Below are positions 11,537-21,809 of a DNA stretch of 64,000 bases, in pieces. Each line of letters opens with the position of its first letter. Positions within the stretch are counted from its first letter, which is position 1. Source of the DNA: Macrostomum hystrix (lineage: Eukaryota; Platyhelminthes; Macrostomidae); the NCBI GenBank assembly GCA_950097015.1, contig CATNEN010000010.1:2744501-2808500 (forward strand). Reading direction: 5' to 3'. The position numbers and the translations under genes were made by a program. The notes under the pieces were generated by a model, which had not been told where the DNA came from, did not search any database, and saw nothing but the letters and a program-made list of their open reading frames with translations.

Positions 11537-14216
11537 TCACCCATTTGGTGGCAAGTTTTGCGAAAATGAGGCTGACTTCTTGGATGCCTCCGGTTGGCGA
11601 TCCGCCCTGTGCTCGCCAATCGTGTAGCCGACATCGCCGACAGCCCAACAGGAGTGCCTGACGGCCGGCACGTTGAAGTCAAAGATCACAGCGTGTGCGG
11701 CTGAGAATGGGTCGACGGACATGCTGCGTAGGTACACTACAAGGTCATCTGTCACCATCTGGATCCGGGCTCGAGGCCAGCTGGCTCGCATGAGCACAGT
11801 GCCTGCAAGCGGGCGGTTCTGACCAATGAGAGCTGAGCTGATGCAATACACCTGACAGGAAGGCTGCGACACAGCCATGGTCACCCCGAGCTCTGATCTC
11901 TGCACCCGAAATTTCGAGTTTTATATTTGGAATTTTTCGAGATTTTCCTTTTACCATAGGGCTTGTAGACTAGTGCCGTGGTTAGGGCTTAGGACTCCGA
12001 CTTGAAGGTCTGGGGTTCGATTCCCGACTCCAACTAGAACAACTGGCGTTTGGTGGGGAGTTAATAATGCTAGCAGTGTTAGAAATCAGCTCCAACATCA
12101 TTAGGTGACACCAGACCCGCAGCCAGCGAGGAGGCAATTCTGCCCATTTCCCTGACTCTTGAGCACGCACACAGATAATGTACACAGGCACAGGCTCACA
12201 CAGTTGTGTACATCTGCTCTGACTTTCTCATTGTCAGGCAGTGCACACTTTTACTGTGCCTTGGAGGTTGGCCGTCAAGGGCGTAAATTGCACGACAAGC
12301 CCCCAAACTTTCTGTCCGCGGCATCGAGCTTAGGGAAATTGATGCGAGAGGCAAACGCGTAAACTGCTCTGCCACTCACCCTCTTGGTGGGGAGTTTCTC
12401 CACTCCTTGGCATAAACAGAGACTAAGTTCTCACCGTTGAGATCCAGCAGAATAACCAAGCAATCGCCCTGCTGATTCTGTGAACGATCCGAGTTGAACG
12501 CTTTCCGCGTATCTAAGTCGTCACCACCTCCAGCTGCCTCGTCGACGGAGGCGCCCACGCGCTCGCAAACCACCAGGGCGCCGAAGCTGCCAATGGCGTA
12601 GAGACGAAACTCGCCGTCGCCGCTGCCGCCGAGCAGGGGAGTCAGCTCCAACTGAGCCGGCGGGCCCAGCCAGCCGCCGCTGCGATGAATCTCCAGCGAG
12701 GCCGACGGCTGCGGCCGGAGTAGCAGCAGGTCGCCAGCGTTTGTCACGGCCATCGGCAAAGGCGACGATTGGCACCGAGGCAGCGTCAGCAGAAGCCGGA
12801 GGCTGATGGCGTCGATCAGCTGGTGTCGGGAGCCGCCGCTGAGGAGCAGCAGCCGGCCATTTGGGGACAGGCGGAACTGGCACGCTGAATGGACACTGCG
12901 CCGGCAGAGTCGCTGCATCGGCCGACATCCGGCGGTGTCGAATGCGCTGAAGATCAGCGGCTGAGGCTTCTGCTGGCGCTGCGGCTGTGAGTGGAGGGTC
13001 GGGCGATTTGAATCACGAGTTTCACCCGGTTACAAAATCTCTCCCACTGAATCCCGTCTTGCTGGTCGCACCTGACTGGGGTCGCTCAGTCGGGACACCA
13101 GCAGCACGGAGTCCTCGGATGTCCAATAGAATCGCAGGAATCGCTCTAACCGACCGGTCAGCGACTGTCCGAGCAGCAGGGCATTCTTAGGCGCGTCGGT
13201 TCTTTCCGTCCACACCGTGAAGGCGGCCTCCATCGCCGACGATCGAGAAGGGGAAAATGACGCGCTGCTGCAGCCGGAGCACCAGAGGGCGCCCAGCGGA
13301 CTGCGGCCGAAGCGCGACGCTGCCGCGACAACCTCAGCCGTGGGTGTCTGGTAGTTGCCAACCCGCGCTCCGCTGGCCAAGCAGTGAAATTCTATGCGAC
13401 TGCGCAGCACCACACAGAGCACGTCCTGATGGTCAAATGACACCAGACTGAGAGGACGCCGGTCAGCGGGGAAGTCGATCGAGCGGCGCTTGCAGTTGCT
13501 GGAGGCGCCCGGCCTCCTGGGATTGATGTAGATCTTGCGACGGTCGGCTGTCAGTGCGGCGGAGTAGGAGGCTGTGAAGGCCACATGGATGATGTTGACC
13601 TGTGTGAACAATTATAATATTGCAGGAGGGCTGCAGGCAATGGCTCATCATTTGGTGACACTAGACCCGCAGCCAGCGAGGAGGCAATTCTGCGCATTTC
13701 GCTGACTCCTGAGCACACACGCACTCAGAATACCGTATGCAGGCACAGACTCACACTTTCTGATTGTCAGGTAGTTTACGCTTTCACTGTGACTTTGAGG
13801 TTGGCCCTCAAGGGTAGAAATTGCACAAGAAGCCGCCAAGCCTTCTCTAAGCGGCTGCGCCACAAAAAATGTGGCCTTGCCGCGGAATCGAGCTCACTGA
13901 CTTTGGTGCGAGTGGCAAACGCGCTAGATCACTCGGCCACTCGGCACCCGCTCACCTGGTGTGAAGGTACGAGCCATCGGCGCTCACAATCACAGTCATA
14001 GTCATAATCAGACGATTGATGAGATCGCAATGAACAATACACAAGCTGGCAGAAAAAGTTGCTCACGGGAAAGCGGAGGTCCTGCGGCTCCACGCCCAGC
14101 AGCCAGTTGGCCTGCCTATTCGAGTCGCTATTGATAAAAGACTCCCGCTGAGAAACTGTTTCAGCCGATGTGCCTGTAGGCTGCTCAGCTGTGCTCACCT
14201 GGTCTGTGGAGGCCAT
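11537..14216 (-). CDS. Unidentified four-exon protein, possible beta-propeller
   Basis: Minus-strand exons 14216-13956, 13599-13072, 12984-12380 and 11897-11537 join in phase to about 584 aa. Junctions are CAG|GTGAGC, CAG|GTGCGA and AGAGG|GTGAGT; the last acceptor (GCAGAG|A) is weak. I cannot name the family. Repeated short hydrophobic strands separated by turns (NGRLLLLSGGSRHQLIDA, FRLYAIGSFGALVVCERV, GDCLVILLDLNGENLVSVYA) look like blades of a WD40-like propeller. No signal peptide or transmembrane helix is seen. The first exon could instead end at 14067 (CCC|GTGAGC). The polyadenylation signal at about 11470 and the clean stop support the 3' end. Introns 1 and 3 consist mostly of SINE sequence. 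The gene is convergent with the 5994-10032 gene. Confidence 0.62.
11959..12042 (+). repeat. tRNA-derived SINE head (family 2), truncated
   Basis: A tRNA-like 5' region with a box A-like TAGTGCCGTGGTTAGG and box B GGTTCGATTCC, followed by CGACTCCAACTAGAAC. The same head and junction occur in the longer copy at 45.1-45.5 kb. Here it abuts the 3' part of a family 1 SINE in opposite orientation, inside intron 3 of the 11.5-14.2 kb gene. Confidence 0.75.
12092..12379 (-). repeat. tRNA-derived SINE (family 1) at a splice donor
   Basis: On the minus strand the element begins GTGAGTGGCAGAGCAG, a tRNA box A region. Box B-like AGCTCGATGCC follows and then the shared body. Its first bases coincide with the 5' splice site of exon 3 of the host gene (AGAGG|GTGAGT at 12380/12379). 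Sense to the gene. Confidence 0.8.
13611..13951 (-). repeat. tRNA-derived SINE (family 1), nearly full length
   Basis: The head GGGTGCCGAGTGGCCGAG with box B GAGCTCGATTCC resembles a tRNA-Leu/Ser type. The body ends in CTGCAGCCCTCCTGCAATA plus a short AT tail. It fills almost all of intron 1 (13600-13955) of the host gene, beginning a few bases after the donor, in sense orientation. Confidence 0.8.
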
Positions 14217-14439
14217 GCCAGTTGCCGCTTGAGTAGCTGTCAGCTGTCAGCTGCAACAATAGCTGCCGAAAATACTGATTTAATTAGCTATTTCTTTACT
14301 GAGCAGCTGAGCAACCGCATGGCTATCTCCGGTAGCCTTTGGCCATAGACTAACATTGAATTGGTCAGCGCTATCAGCGCCATTGCCGTTCCGTTCACAA
14401 AGGCAGCTAATGCCATGAATAATAAAGTCGCTTATTCAC

Positions 14440-14556
14440 TCAAACTGATTCACAGCTCACAGCCCACACTCATTCCCAGCTCGCACTGATTCACAGCTCA
14501 CAGCCCACACTCATTCACAGCTCGCACTGATTCACAGCTCACAGCTCACTCTCATT
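14440..14556. repeat. 17-bp CAGCTCACACTGATTCA-type array, left part
   Basis: Degenerate copies of a TTCACAGCTCACACTGA-like unit. The same array resumes at 16563 after the recombinase element, so the element appears to sit inside a pre-existing array. Confidence 0.85.
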
Positions 14557-14633
14557 GTAACACGCTCAAGCGTGCAGTAAATGACCATGTCTATGGTAAG
14601 ATCGTATAGTCAAGCAATACACAAAGCGTGCTG

Positions 14634-14672
14634 TAAATAAAAAAGCGTGCAGTAAATGGACGTCTATGGTCC
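14634..14672. repeat. Left direct repeat of the recombinase element
   Basis: AATAAAAAAGCGTGCAGTAA followed by ATGGACGTCTATGG. It matches 16395-16432 with about one difference over some 35 bases, in direct orientation. A further degenerate copy lies at 14571-14600. Confidence 0.8.
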
Positions 14673-14828
14673 AAACTCAAGAAGAACAATCGGTGCGTAT
14701 ATTTTTATTAAAAAATTTAACAGGACAACGACATTACACATTAATTACTTGTACTTTCGTCAGTATCGAAATAGCTCGTATTTTAAGATCTTATTGATGT
14801 CAAATCATTTGCTATTGTGCAGCTGCAA

Positions 14829-16310
14829 TCATTTCGTTAAATTAAAGGTGCACCCACTCACGTTTCCATTAAAGTTGAGATTGAAGATAACATGCCGAGG
14901 CTCGGTCGAACTACCACTGTTCGAAACATCGTGCTCCGCTGGCTGACACATCTTCAATCGATCGGGGCCGTTCGAAGCATTGGCTTCATGAAGCGATGAG
15001 TGCAATGAGTTGCACATAGCCCGCATCTCGGACGTTCGTCTGCTTCCGAATTGCAGATATCGTTCTACTGTCTTCACTTGCTTGTGGCCAGTCACTTTAC
15101 AGATGTCAGCATTCGAGTACCCAGCACCAGACAACTCCTTGATGACGGTAGGGCGTATGCAATGGGCCGTGTAACGCTTGCTCAAACCGGCAGCCTCAGA
15201 CAATTTGGACATCATGGTTGCTAGGGTATTAACACCAATCGCTTGTGACGCGAAATACCAGTTAGAGTTCTTCCACCTGGTTGTTTTGGGTTTCAGAAAA
15301 AACGGTGCAGTACTCGTTGAGGTTGAGGTAGATGGCAAAGACTCGCGCCGTTTCTCTAGATACATCAAGAGAGCTTGTACAGGACACTTTTCAGCAGTCT
15401 CGATCATCAGCGACTCCTTTACATCGTCACATGCGTCCCGACCGAGTGTGTTGCCTACATTCTTCACTTTACCAGCCAACAGGCGCACTGCACGCTTCCC
15501 ATCAGACATCGTCTCGAAAACGAAGCTGTCTTCCTTCAGACCTCTTAGCCATTCTCTACCGCGATTTCCGAAGTAGTAAATCAGGCTGTAATAAATCTCG
15601 TGCAGCAAAGCCGTCGGAGACTGTCTGTCAAAGTATCGAGATAACTTCTCCATGTCTTCCACTTCAATAGCTTGGAAATGCTTCGCGCGACCGCCATCGG
15701 AAATAAACTTCCTCGCCATTGCCTAATTCAATGTCGCGTTTGCAGAATAGAAAGCATCGCCCTCAATGATGTTTAGCTGCCTGGCTCGCATCATGTAGCG
15801 GAAAATAGCTGCACGCATGCAGATTAGCGATGCTGGCGAATAATATCCGCCGTCAGTCTTACGTGCCGTGCCATAGAATAATCGGAGGACACGATTGACC
15901 TTCTCCGGCTCAGCCGTCATCAAGTCAATATTCAACGACGGTGTCGAAGCTATGAAGTCCACCAGCTTTTTCACGTATGTATCAGTCTGACGTCTGGTAC
16001 CGGCACTCGTCACACTCTCTTCTAGCTCGTCTATCGATTTCTCTAGATCTTCAACGCTCGGCAAACTGTCGAACATGCCGTCAATGTCAATATCATCCGG
16101 CAGCACAAACTCGTCCACAGTTGCAACATCGTCCGGCAGCACAAAGTCGTCGTCCACATTTGCAGGTTGCTCGATTTGTTTTTCAGCAAAGCGCTCTTCG
16201 GTTTGCTGTTGTAGGATAATATCAATCTGTGAAGATGACATTCCAGATATGGCTTCTTCAGGCAGTTTCTTATAGTCAACGTAATAAATACGCTTAGCTG
16301 ACGAAGCCAT
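14829..16310 (-). pseudogene. Tyrosine recombinase with one in-frame stop
   Basis: One continuous minus-strand frame of about 490 codons, interrupted only by a TAG at 15723-15725. Upstream (195 aa) is an acidic N-terminus and a helical core-binding region (about 100-195). Downstream is the catalytic domain: Arg I in YFGNRGREWLRG, the HCIRP box (H-x-x-R), a TGHK box and the nucleophile Tyr in VERYLQF. It resembles Crypton/DUF3504-type recombinases. An ATG follows the TAG by one codon, so the second part could be translated separately, but it would lack the core-binding domain. I treat it as a recently broken gene; stop-codon readthrough is an alternative. The rest of the frame is intact, which argues for recent activity. 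Confidence 0.8.
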
Positions 16311-16394
16311 GGTATCGCTGGAAGCCGTCTTCTAACTGCGCTCAGGTCCTACATATGCACGTATGTCTATGGCAGTCCTTCGATTTTTCCGATG

Positions 16395-16432
16395 AAAATA
16401 AAAAAGCGTGCAGTAAATGGATGTCTATGGCC
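16395..16432. repeat. Right direct repeat of the recombinase element
   Basis: Near-identical partner of 14634-14672, about 85 bp upstream (element sense) of the recombinase start codon. Confidence 0.8.
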
Positions 16433-16468
16433 AAAAGTCAGAGACTAATTCGCATTTTACAATGCGTC

Positions 16469-16561
16469 TAACACTAAGTTTTGAGTGCTGATAACGTCTA
16501 TGGCACTCGTGCGCTGCGCGCACTCGAGCCAAGACGTTATCAGCACTCAAAACTTAGTGTC
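16469..16561. repeat. Long perfect-arm palindrome
   Basis: Arms ACACTAAGTTTTGAGTGCTG + ATAACGTCT and its exact reverse complement (29 nt each) surround a 35-nt GC-rich centre containing GCGCTGCGCGC. It marks the outer edge of the recombinase element beside the resumed satellite. It may be a recombination or terminal structure. Confidence 0.9.
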
Positions 16562-16562
16562 A

Positions 16563-17480
16563 ATCATACATTCACAGCTCGCACTGATTCACAGCTCGCA
16601 CTGATTCACAGCTCACAGCTCACACACATTCACAGCTCGCACTGATTCACAGCTCACAGCTCACTCTCATTCACAGCTCGCACTCATTCACAGCTCACAG
16701 TTCGCACTCATTCACAGCTCACAGTTCGCACTCATTCACAGCTCGCACTGATTTACAGCTCACAACATTCACAGCTTACACGGACGCATAGCTCACGCCC
16801 ATTTGAAGCTCATACTGACTCACAGCTCACATCTATTCACAGCTCACACCTATTCACTGCTCACACCCATTCACAACTCACACTGACTCACAACTCACAC
16901 TGATTCACTGCTCACACCCATTCGCAGCTCACACCCATTTACAGCTCACACTGACTCACAGCTCACACTGATTCACAGCTCACACTGATTCACAGCTCAC
17001 ACTGATTCACAGCTCACACTGATTCACAGCTCACACTGATACACTGCTCACACTGATTCACAGCTCACACTGATTCACAGCTCACACTGATTCACAGCTC
17101 ACACTGATTCACAGCTCAAACTGATTCACTGCTCACACTGATTCACAGCTCACACTGATTCACAGCTCACACTGACTCACAACTCACACTGACTCACAGC
17201 TCACACTGATTCACAGCTCACACTGATTCACAGCTCACACTGATTCACAGCTCACACTGACTCACAGCTCACACTGATACACTGCTCACACTGATTCACT
17301 GCTCACACTGACTCACAGCTCACACTGATTCACAGCTCACACTGATTCACAGCTCACACTGATTCACAGCTCACACTGATACACTGCTCACACTGATACA
17401 CTGCTCACACTGATACACTGCTCACACTGATTCACTGCTCACACTGATTCACTGCTCACACCCATTCACAGCTCAACCTG
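16563..17480. repeat. 17-bp CTCACACTGATTCACAG satellite, main block
   Basis: About 54 units. The early part is divergent (CTCGCACTGATTCACAG, CACACCCATTCACAG). The middle is homogeneous. A final GTGTATCAGTGTGAGC runs in the opposite orientation. Confidence 0.93.
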
Positions 17481-17963
17481 TGTATCAGTGTGAGCCCTCA
17501 ACCACAGCTACAGACGCGACACTTTGTGTCTCGCAACCACGCGGCGGTTGCCGTTGTGGAACGCTGCGCCTAATCTGGCGCAGACAGCAGCACCATGTTT
17601 AGGAACAGTCCTGCATTGCATTCCTCACATGATTGTCCCTCGCAATTTGAATAATTTGTCAGTTTGAGAATGCTTTAAAATTTTCACCTTGAGAAGAGGC
17701 GCAATAATTCGATGCTTTTCTCAAAACAAAGTCAAAACAGGTTCCCGGGTGTTATTGAACGAAAGATTCCAAGATGTAAAGATGAGCGGTCGGCAAACAC
17801 TTAAGACTAGAAGAGGTCATATAATAAATCGAAATATCAAAGGCTCAGGTGCCGACATCTGCAAATATTTGCTTATTTTGTCAGCAGCGTATTTGAGAGC
17901 GACTTTGCGAGAAAGGCAAGATTGAGCTACAGATTGAAGCGGGACACGGACTGCACCCTCAGC

Positions 17964-20513
17964 ATGAATTGTCGAATCTTCGAATGCATCAATGCGCTGT
18001 CTTTGCTTTGGTACTGCGCCCTGGGAGTTAGCGGTGAGTCTGATGCAATCATTTCATTCGAATGGGGTTACAGCGGTAGCAGCGGCAGCCGCAGCTGCAG
18101 CTGAACGCCATGTACGGCTGTTCAGTCCATGGACTATAGGGGACGCCCTTGACTACCTAGCTGTCGCGGAAATCGATTACTAGTGTATCGATACTGATCA
18201 GCTCACACTGATACACTGCTCACACTGATTCACTGCTCAACCTGTGTATCAGTGTGAGCCCTCAACCACAGCTACAGACGCGACACTTTGTGTCTCTAGA
18301 GGCCGGTGTATCAGTGTGAGCTGTGAATCAGTGTGAGCTGTGAATCAACCCTCCCTGCACATCCAGTTGTCCGCTCTCTACGTTCTTTCTCTCCCCATCT
18401 CTACCTATTTACGTTCGCTGATAGCGTTATCGATTTTCTGTGCCTCTCCTCTCTTACTCTTACCCTTAACTCTTAATTACTCTTAATCATCTACTTGTGC
18501 GCACCCGGCCACCCCTTTCTCTTATCTCCAAAGTTCTCTTATCTCCCACCCCAAATAAATAACTGAGGCACGGCCTCCAATTGCGTTTTGTTATTTTTTA
18601 GCGCCGAATTCAGTCGGTCTCTTATATGCGAAGACTCTATTTGGGCATGCTGTTCGAATTTTACTGAAAGCTAATAACATATTCTAGATGCTCAGCGGTT
18701 TCCGGCGAGCCGCTTCACCGCAGCGCTCGGACCTGTCGAGTTGAGCAATGCATCCAGCAGCCAATTAGTAAATTTTACCTGCCTGCAAACGCAACTCCAG
18801 TGCCTGGCCCTGTGCCATCAGATGGGCTGCTTGCTGGCTTCGCTCATTCCCAGCTCGGGCCAGTGCCTGCTGCTGCTGGTGCTCGACGCGTCTCAGGGAC
18901 TGGGCCCGCCCGGGACTCACTTGAGGAGACTGCTAGGCTGGGAGGCCGGTGCCAGGCTGTGGCTGGCGGAAAACTTCCACAGTGTGATAGAGATAAGAAA
19001 ACTGCAGATCAGCCTGACACTGCTCAGTGAGACAATCAGCCTGATAAATATTAGCCACACAAATATTTGCCTGGGTGGTCACCATCAATTGGCGACAGTC
19101 AACTGATGGGCAATGATGAGGAGGCAAATCCTGAGCATACTCATCCGGGCACTTTTGTTAACAGTAGAAAGATACCCTCAAGACTAAAGTTTTCCGCTCT
19201 ATCCGTTGAAACAAGTTCGAGAATCACAAAACATCGGCATCGTCGATATATTCAACGATTCTCGTCGGAGTGATTGGTGGCAAAGACCAGCGATATAGGC
19301 ATAATTTTTCATAATTACAAAATTGAATTACGTAGCCATGTCGGCCATCATTGCTGATTATATAGTTAATTTTTTCATTGAGCTTTTACTCGCATATTGT
19401 TGAATTCGCCATAGAGTTTCAATCAGAGCAATGTTAGTTGTCCTTGTCACTAGGGTCTCCGATAAGTGGTCTAGGCTACAGCCTCTTAACTACAGAAGTT
19501 CAGGGATTTAAAAGGGATTAAAAAATGGACACAGACAATGAAACTGCCCCACATGGACCACCAAAGTGAATTTTGTTAATGGATAACTTGCTTTATGTGC
19601 AATGCGCAACTTAAACTGCAGACAGCAGCACCGGCAGAACCGGCTCAATCCAGTTTGCTTCAATACCCGCAACTGGATGCTACCTAGTGGAAGTATCTGG
19701 TGCCCGCGGCGGCACGAATTCCTACTCAGGCATGGCCGGCGGTAGCGGCGCCGTCATATCCGGGTCATTCAACCTGACTGCCGGCACCCAGCTGACGGTT
19801 GTTGTCGGTCAGGCCGGGGGCGAACCAAACAATAAATACTCCGGAGGCGGAGGCGGCGGAGGAAGTTTCGTGTACAGGACGGCGGACCAGTTCCTACTGG
19901 CTGCAGCCGGGGGCGGCGGCGCAGGGACCTACTCACAAACTGGTGAGTCGATTTGCTTAACTACTGAAATTGAGCCTGCGTTAATGGCTATAACCTGGCC
20001 AGTGGCTGCACTTGAATTCCAGGTCTTCCAGGAGAAGCCGGCATAAACGGAACGGACGCGCACCCCTACGGAGACCCGGTCAGCTACGGGGGCATCAACG
20101 GGCAGCCCGGCTTCAATGACCCGAGATCAATGCCAGCCTCTCACAACCACGGCGGCTGCGGCGCTGGCTGGCTGGGCGGGCCGCCGAACCCGAGGCGGGG
20201 CCCGGCCGATGGCGAAGGAGGCGGCAGCCGGGGCGAGCTGTGGGTCGGCGGCATCGCGGGTGACAACAGCACTGGCGAAGGCGGCTTCGGCGGCGGTGGA
20301 GGCGGCGGGGTATTCAACCGCGTGTGGGGAGCCGCCGGTGCGGGCGGTGGCTACAGCGGAGGCGGCACCGGCTACTTCACCGGCCCAGCTGGAGGCGGCG
20401 GTGGCTCGTTCTGCTCCGGCAGCAGCTGCCGCGGCACGACAGGCGGCGGGGCGGGCCGTCACGGCCTGGTGGTCATTCGACTGATCGTGCCATTTGTGAA
20501 CTCGTGCGAGTGA
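17964..20513 (+). CDS. Secreted glycine-rich protein with PAN-like and ALK-type Gly-rich regions
   Basis: Exon 1 (17964-18033) encodes a signal peptide (MNCRIFECINALSLLWYCAL) ending at G|GTGAGT, phase 1. Exon 2 begins at 18688 after TTCTAG and encodes a Cys-rich segment (FTCLQTQLQCLALCHQMGC) like a PAN/apple fragment. Its donor is uncertain, and the phase fits 19074. Exon 3 (19622-19942) and exon 4 (20023-20513, stop TGA) encode the glycine-rich module. It has a jelly-roll-like start (QFASIPATGCYLVEVSGA), LTVVVGQAGG, GGGGGGGSFVYR, LLAAAGGGGAG, then GGFGGGGGGG and HGLVVIRLIVPF. The order is that of the glycine-rich domain of ALK/LTK receptors and related secreted proteins. No transmembrane or kinase region follows, so it is probably secreted. 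Without exon 2 confirmation the PAN call is tentative. Confidence 0.68.
18195..18346. repeat. Satellite fragment with 17-bp units in both orientations
   Basis: Inside intron 1 of the glycine-rich gene. It repeats about 90 bases also present at 17430-17526 (sharing CCCTCAACCACAGCTACAGA and CGCGACACTTTGTGTCTC). It ends with inverted units (TCAGTGTGAGCTGTGAA), which can fold back on the forward units. Confidence 0.85.
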
Positions 20514-20712
20514 ATGAGGAACAACTCATCCAATAAGAAACAACTTGTTTGAAAGGCCTACAGACGTACTCTAAATATTTTTCGCAGTTGCTGGCTGCAA
20601 AGCATCTGTTCTGTGGAACTTGCAATGTTACATGGTCACTCGAACGTAAAAAATATATCGATGTACTGCAGATTTATATATTAAAACCGTGATAATCACT
20701 TTCCCACCAACT

Positions 20713-20895
20713 CAGAGCTCACACTGATTCCCAGCTCACACTGATTCACAGCTCACACTAATTCACAGTTCACACTGATTCACTGCTCACACCTATTCAC
20801 AGCTCACACCTATTCACAGCTCACACCCATTCACTGCTCACACTGACTCACAGCTCACACCCATTTACAGCTCACACTGACTCACAGCTTACTAA
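20713..20895. repeat. 17-bp satellite, downstream block
   Basis: About ten CTCACACTGATTCACAG-like units 200 bp past the stop of the glycine-rich gene. This is the third location of this satellite, which thus brackets the gene. Confidence 0.88.
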
Positions 20896-21772
20896 GTTCG
20901 AGTATTGACTACACCCAGCTGAAGGCAAAGTGCAGGGTTGAGTCAGTTTGAGTATTGTTGCGAATAAAATCGCAGATTTATTGGTCAAATCATCTGGTCG
21001 CAAATGGTCAAGTGCCAGCGGTGACTGAAGCGGAGAATCGTGCACGGAAAAGTACAAATTTCTAGACTGTTAGGCAGCCAAGTCAGCAGGGAGGCACAAA
21101 AGTGCAAGCAAGGGAAACTGCTAATGTTCGAAAGGCATCACAGAGTCAAGCGTTTCGAGCTTGGAATGTAAAGAATGAGAGGAAAATGTTGATAAATTAA
21201 AAAGAAAAAAGGCACATGAAAAATTCAGTGCTAGAGTTAAAATTTCATTTGAAAACAAAAAAACCGTTAGGTTTGCAGTCAGTCATTCAGTCGGGCAAGG
21301 CTGAGTTAAAGCTGATGCAACAGGTGGTCATGGGTTCGAATCGGGTTGCTATGCAATCTACCTAGGCAAAATAAACGGAATAATCATTAATTCTGCAGTG
21401 GAGCTGGCGAAATTAAATTTTAGAAGTTGTTTGATGAGCTCAGGAATAATGCAAAAAAGTTTTGATTAAAAAGCAGCGCATAGAAAAGCAAATTTCAAAA
21501 ATTTGAGATGCTAGAGGCAGAGGCAAACTGCGTGATTGAGCAAAGTTGAGCAGGTTCTAGGACGGAGTTAGGCAAAACAAGCTATGAGGAAGGATCTACT
21601 GAAAATGTGATTTGGTCAGCAGTTCAGGTTTAGACAACGAGTGTTTTTAGATAAATCCTAATATTAAAAAAGATTAACAAGCGAGCTTTTTAGATAAAAA
21701 AAACACAAGGCACATTTTAGATCTGCCGGATTAGACTACTGACAGTAGGAGTCGAACATATTTGATGATATT
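20896..21772. other. Intergenic, no gene
   Basis: AT-rich. A tRNA-like stretch with GGTTCGAATC near 21336 lacks a foldable acceptor stem and is at most a SINE relic. Confidence 0.5.
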
Positions 21773-21778
21773 TTTAAT
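21773..21778 (-). promoter_or_regulatory. Candidate polyadenylation signal of PARG
   Basis: ATTAAA on the minus strand about 30 nt after the stop codon at 21810. Confidence 0.45.
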
Positions 21779-21809
21779 CTACATAAGGAAATATATTTGC
21801 ATCAGTTTC

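Larger units (their letters stand above)
14557..16562 (-). mobile_element. Crypton-like tyrosine-recombinase element
   Basis: About 2.0 kb carrying only a tyrosine-recombinase reading frame (14829-16310), bounded by direct repeats and a terminal palindrome and interrupting a 17-bp satellite. The motif AAGCGTGCAGTAAATG occurs at 14571, about 14645 and about 16405. No reverse transcriptase, RNase H or methylase frame is present, which fits Cryptons rather than DIRS elements. The partly repeated ends resemble split direct repeats of DIRS/Ngaro types, so exact class and ends remain inferred. Confidence 0.72.

Noticed and set aside
13929-14068. Separate tiny exon reading VIVSADGSYLHT in another frame upstream of 13956
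   Set aside because: Attractive as a WD-like strand, but its phase does not join the next exon (GTC AAC), whereas the read-through frame does.
20127-20462. Minus-strand Ala-rich frame opposite the glycine-rich exon
   Set aside because: Shadow of GGC-rich coding sequence on the plus strand.
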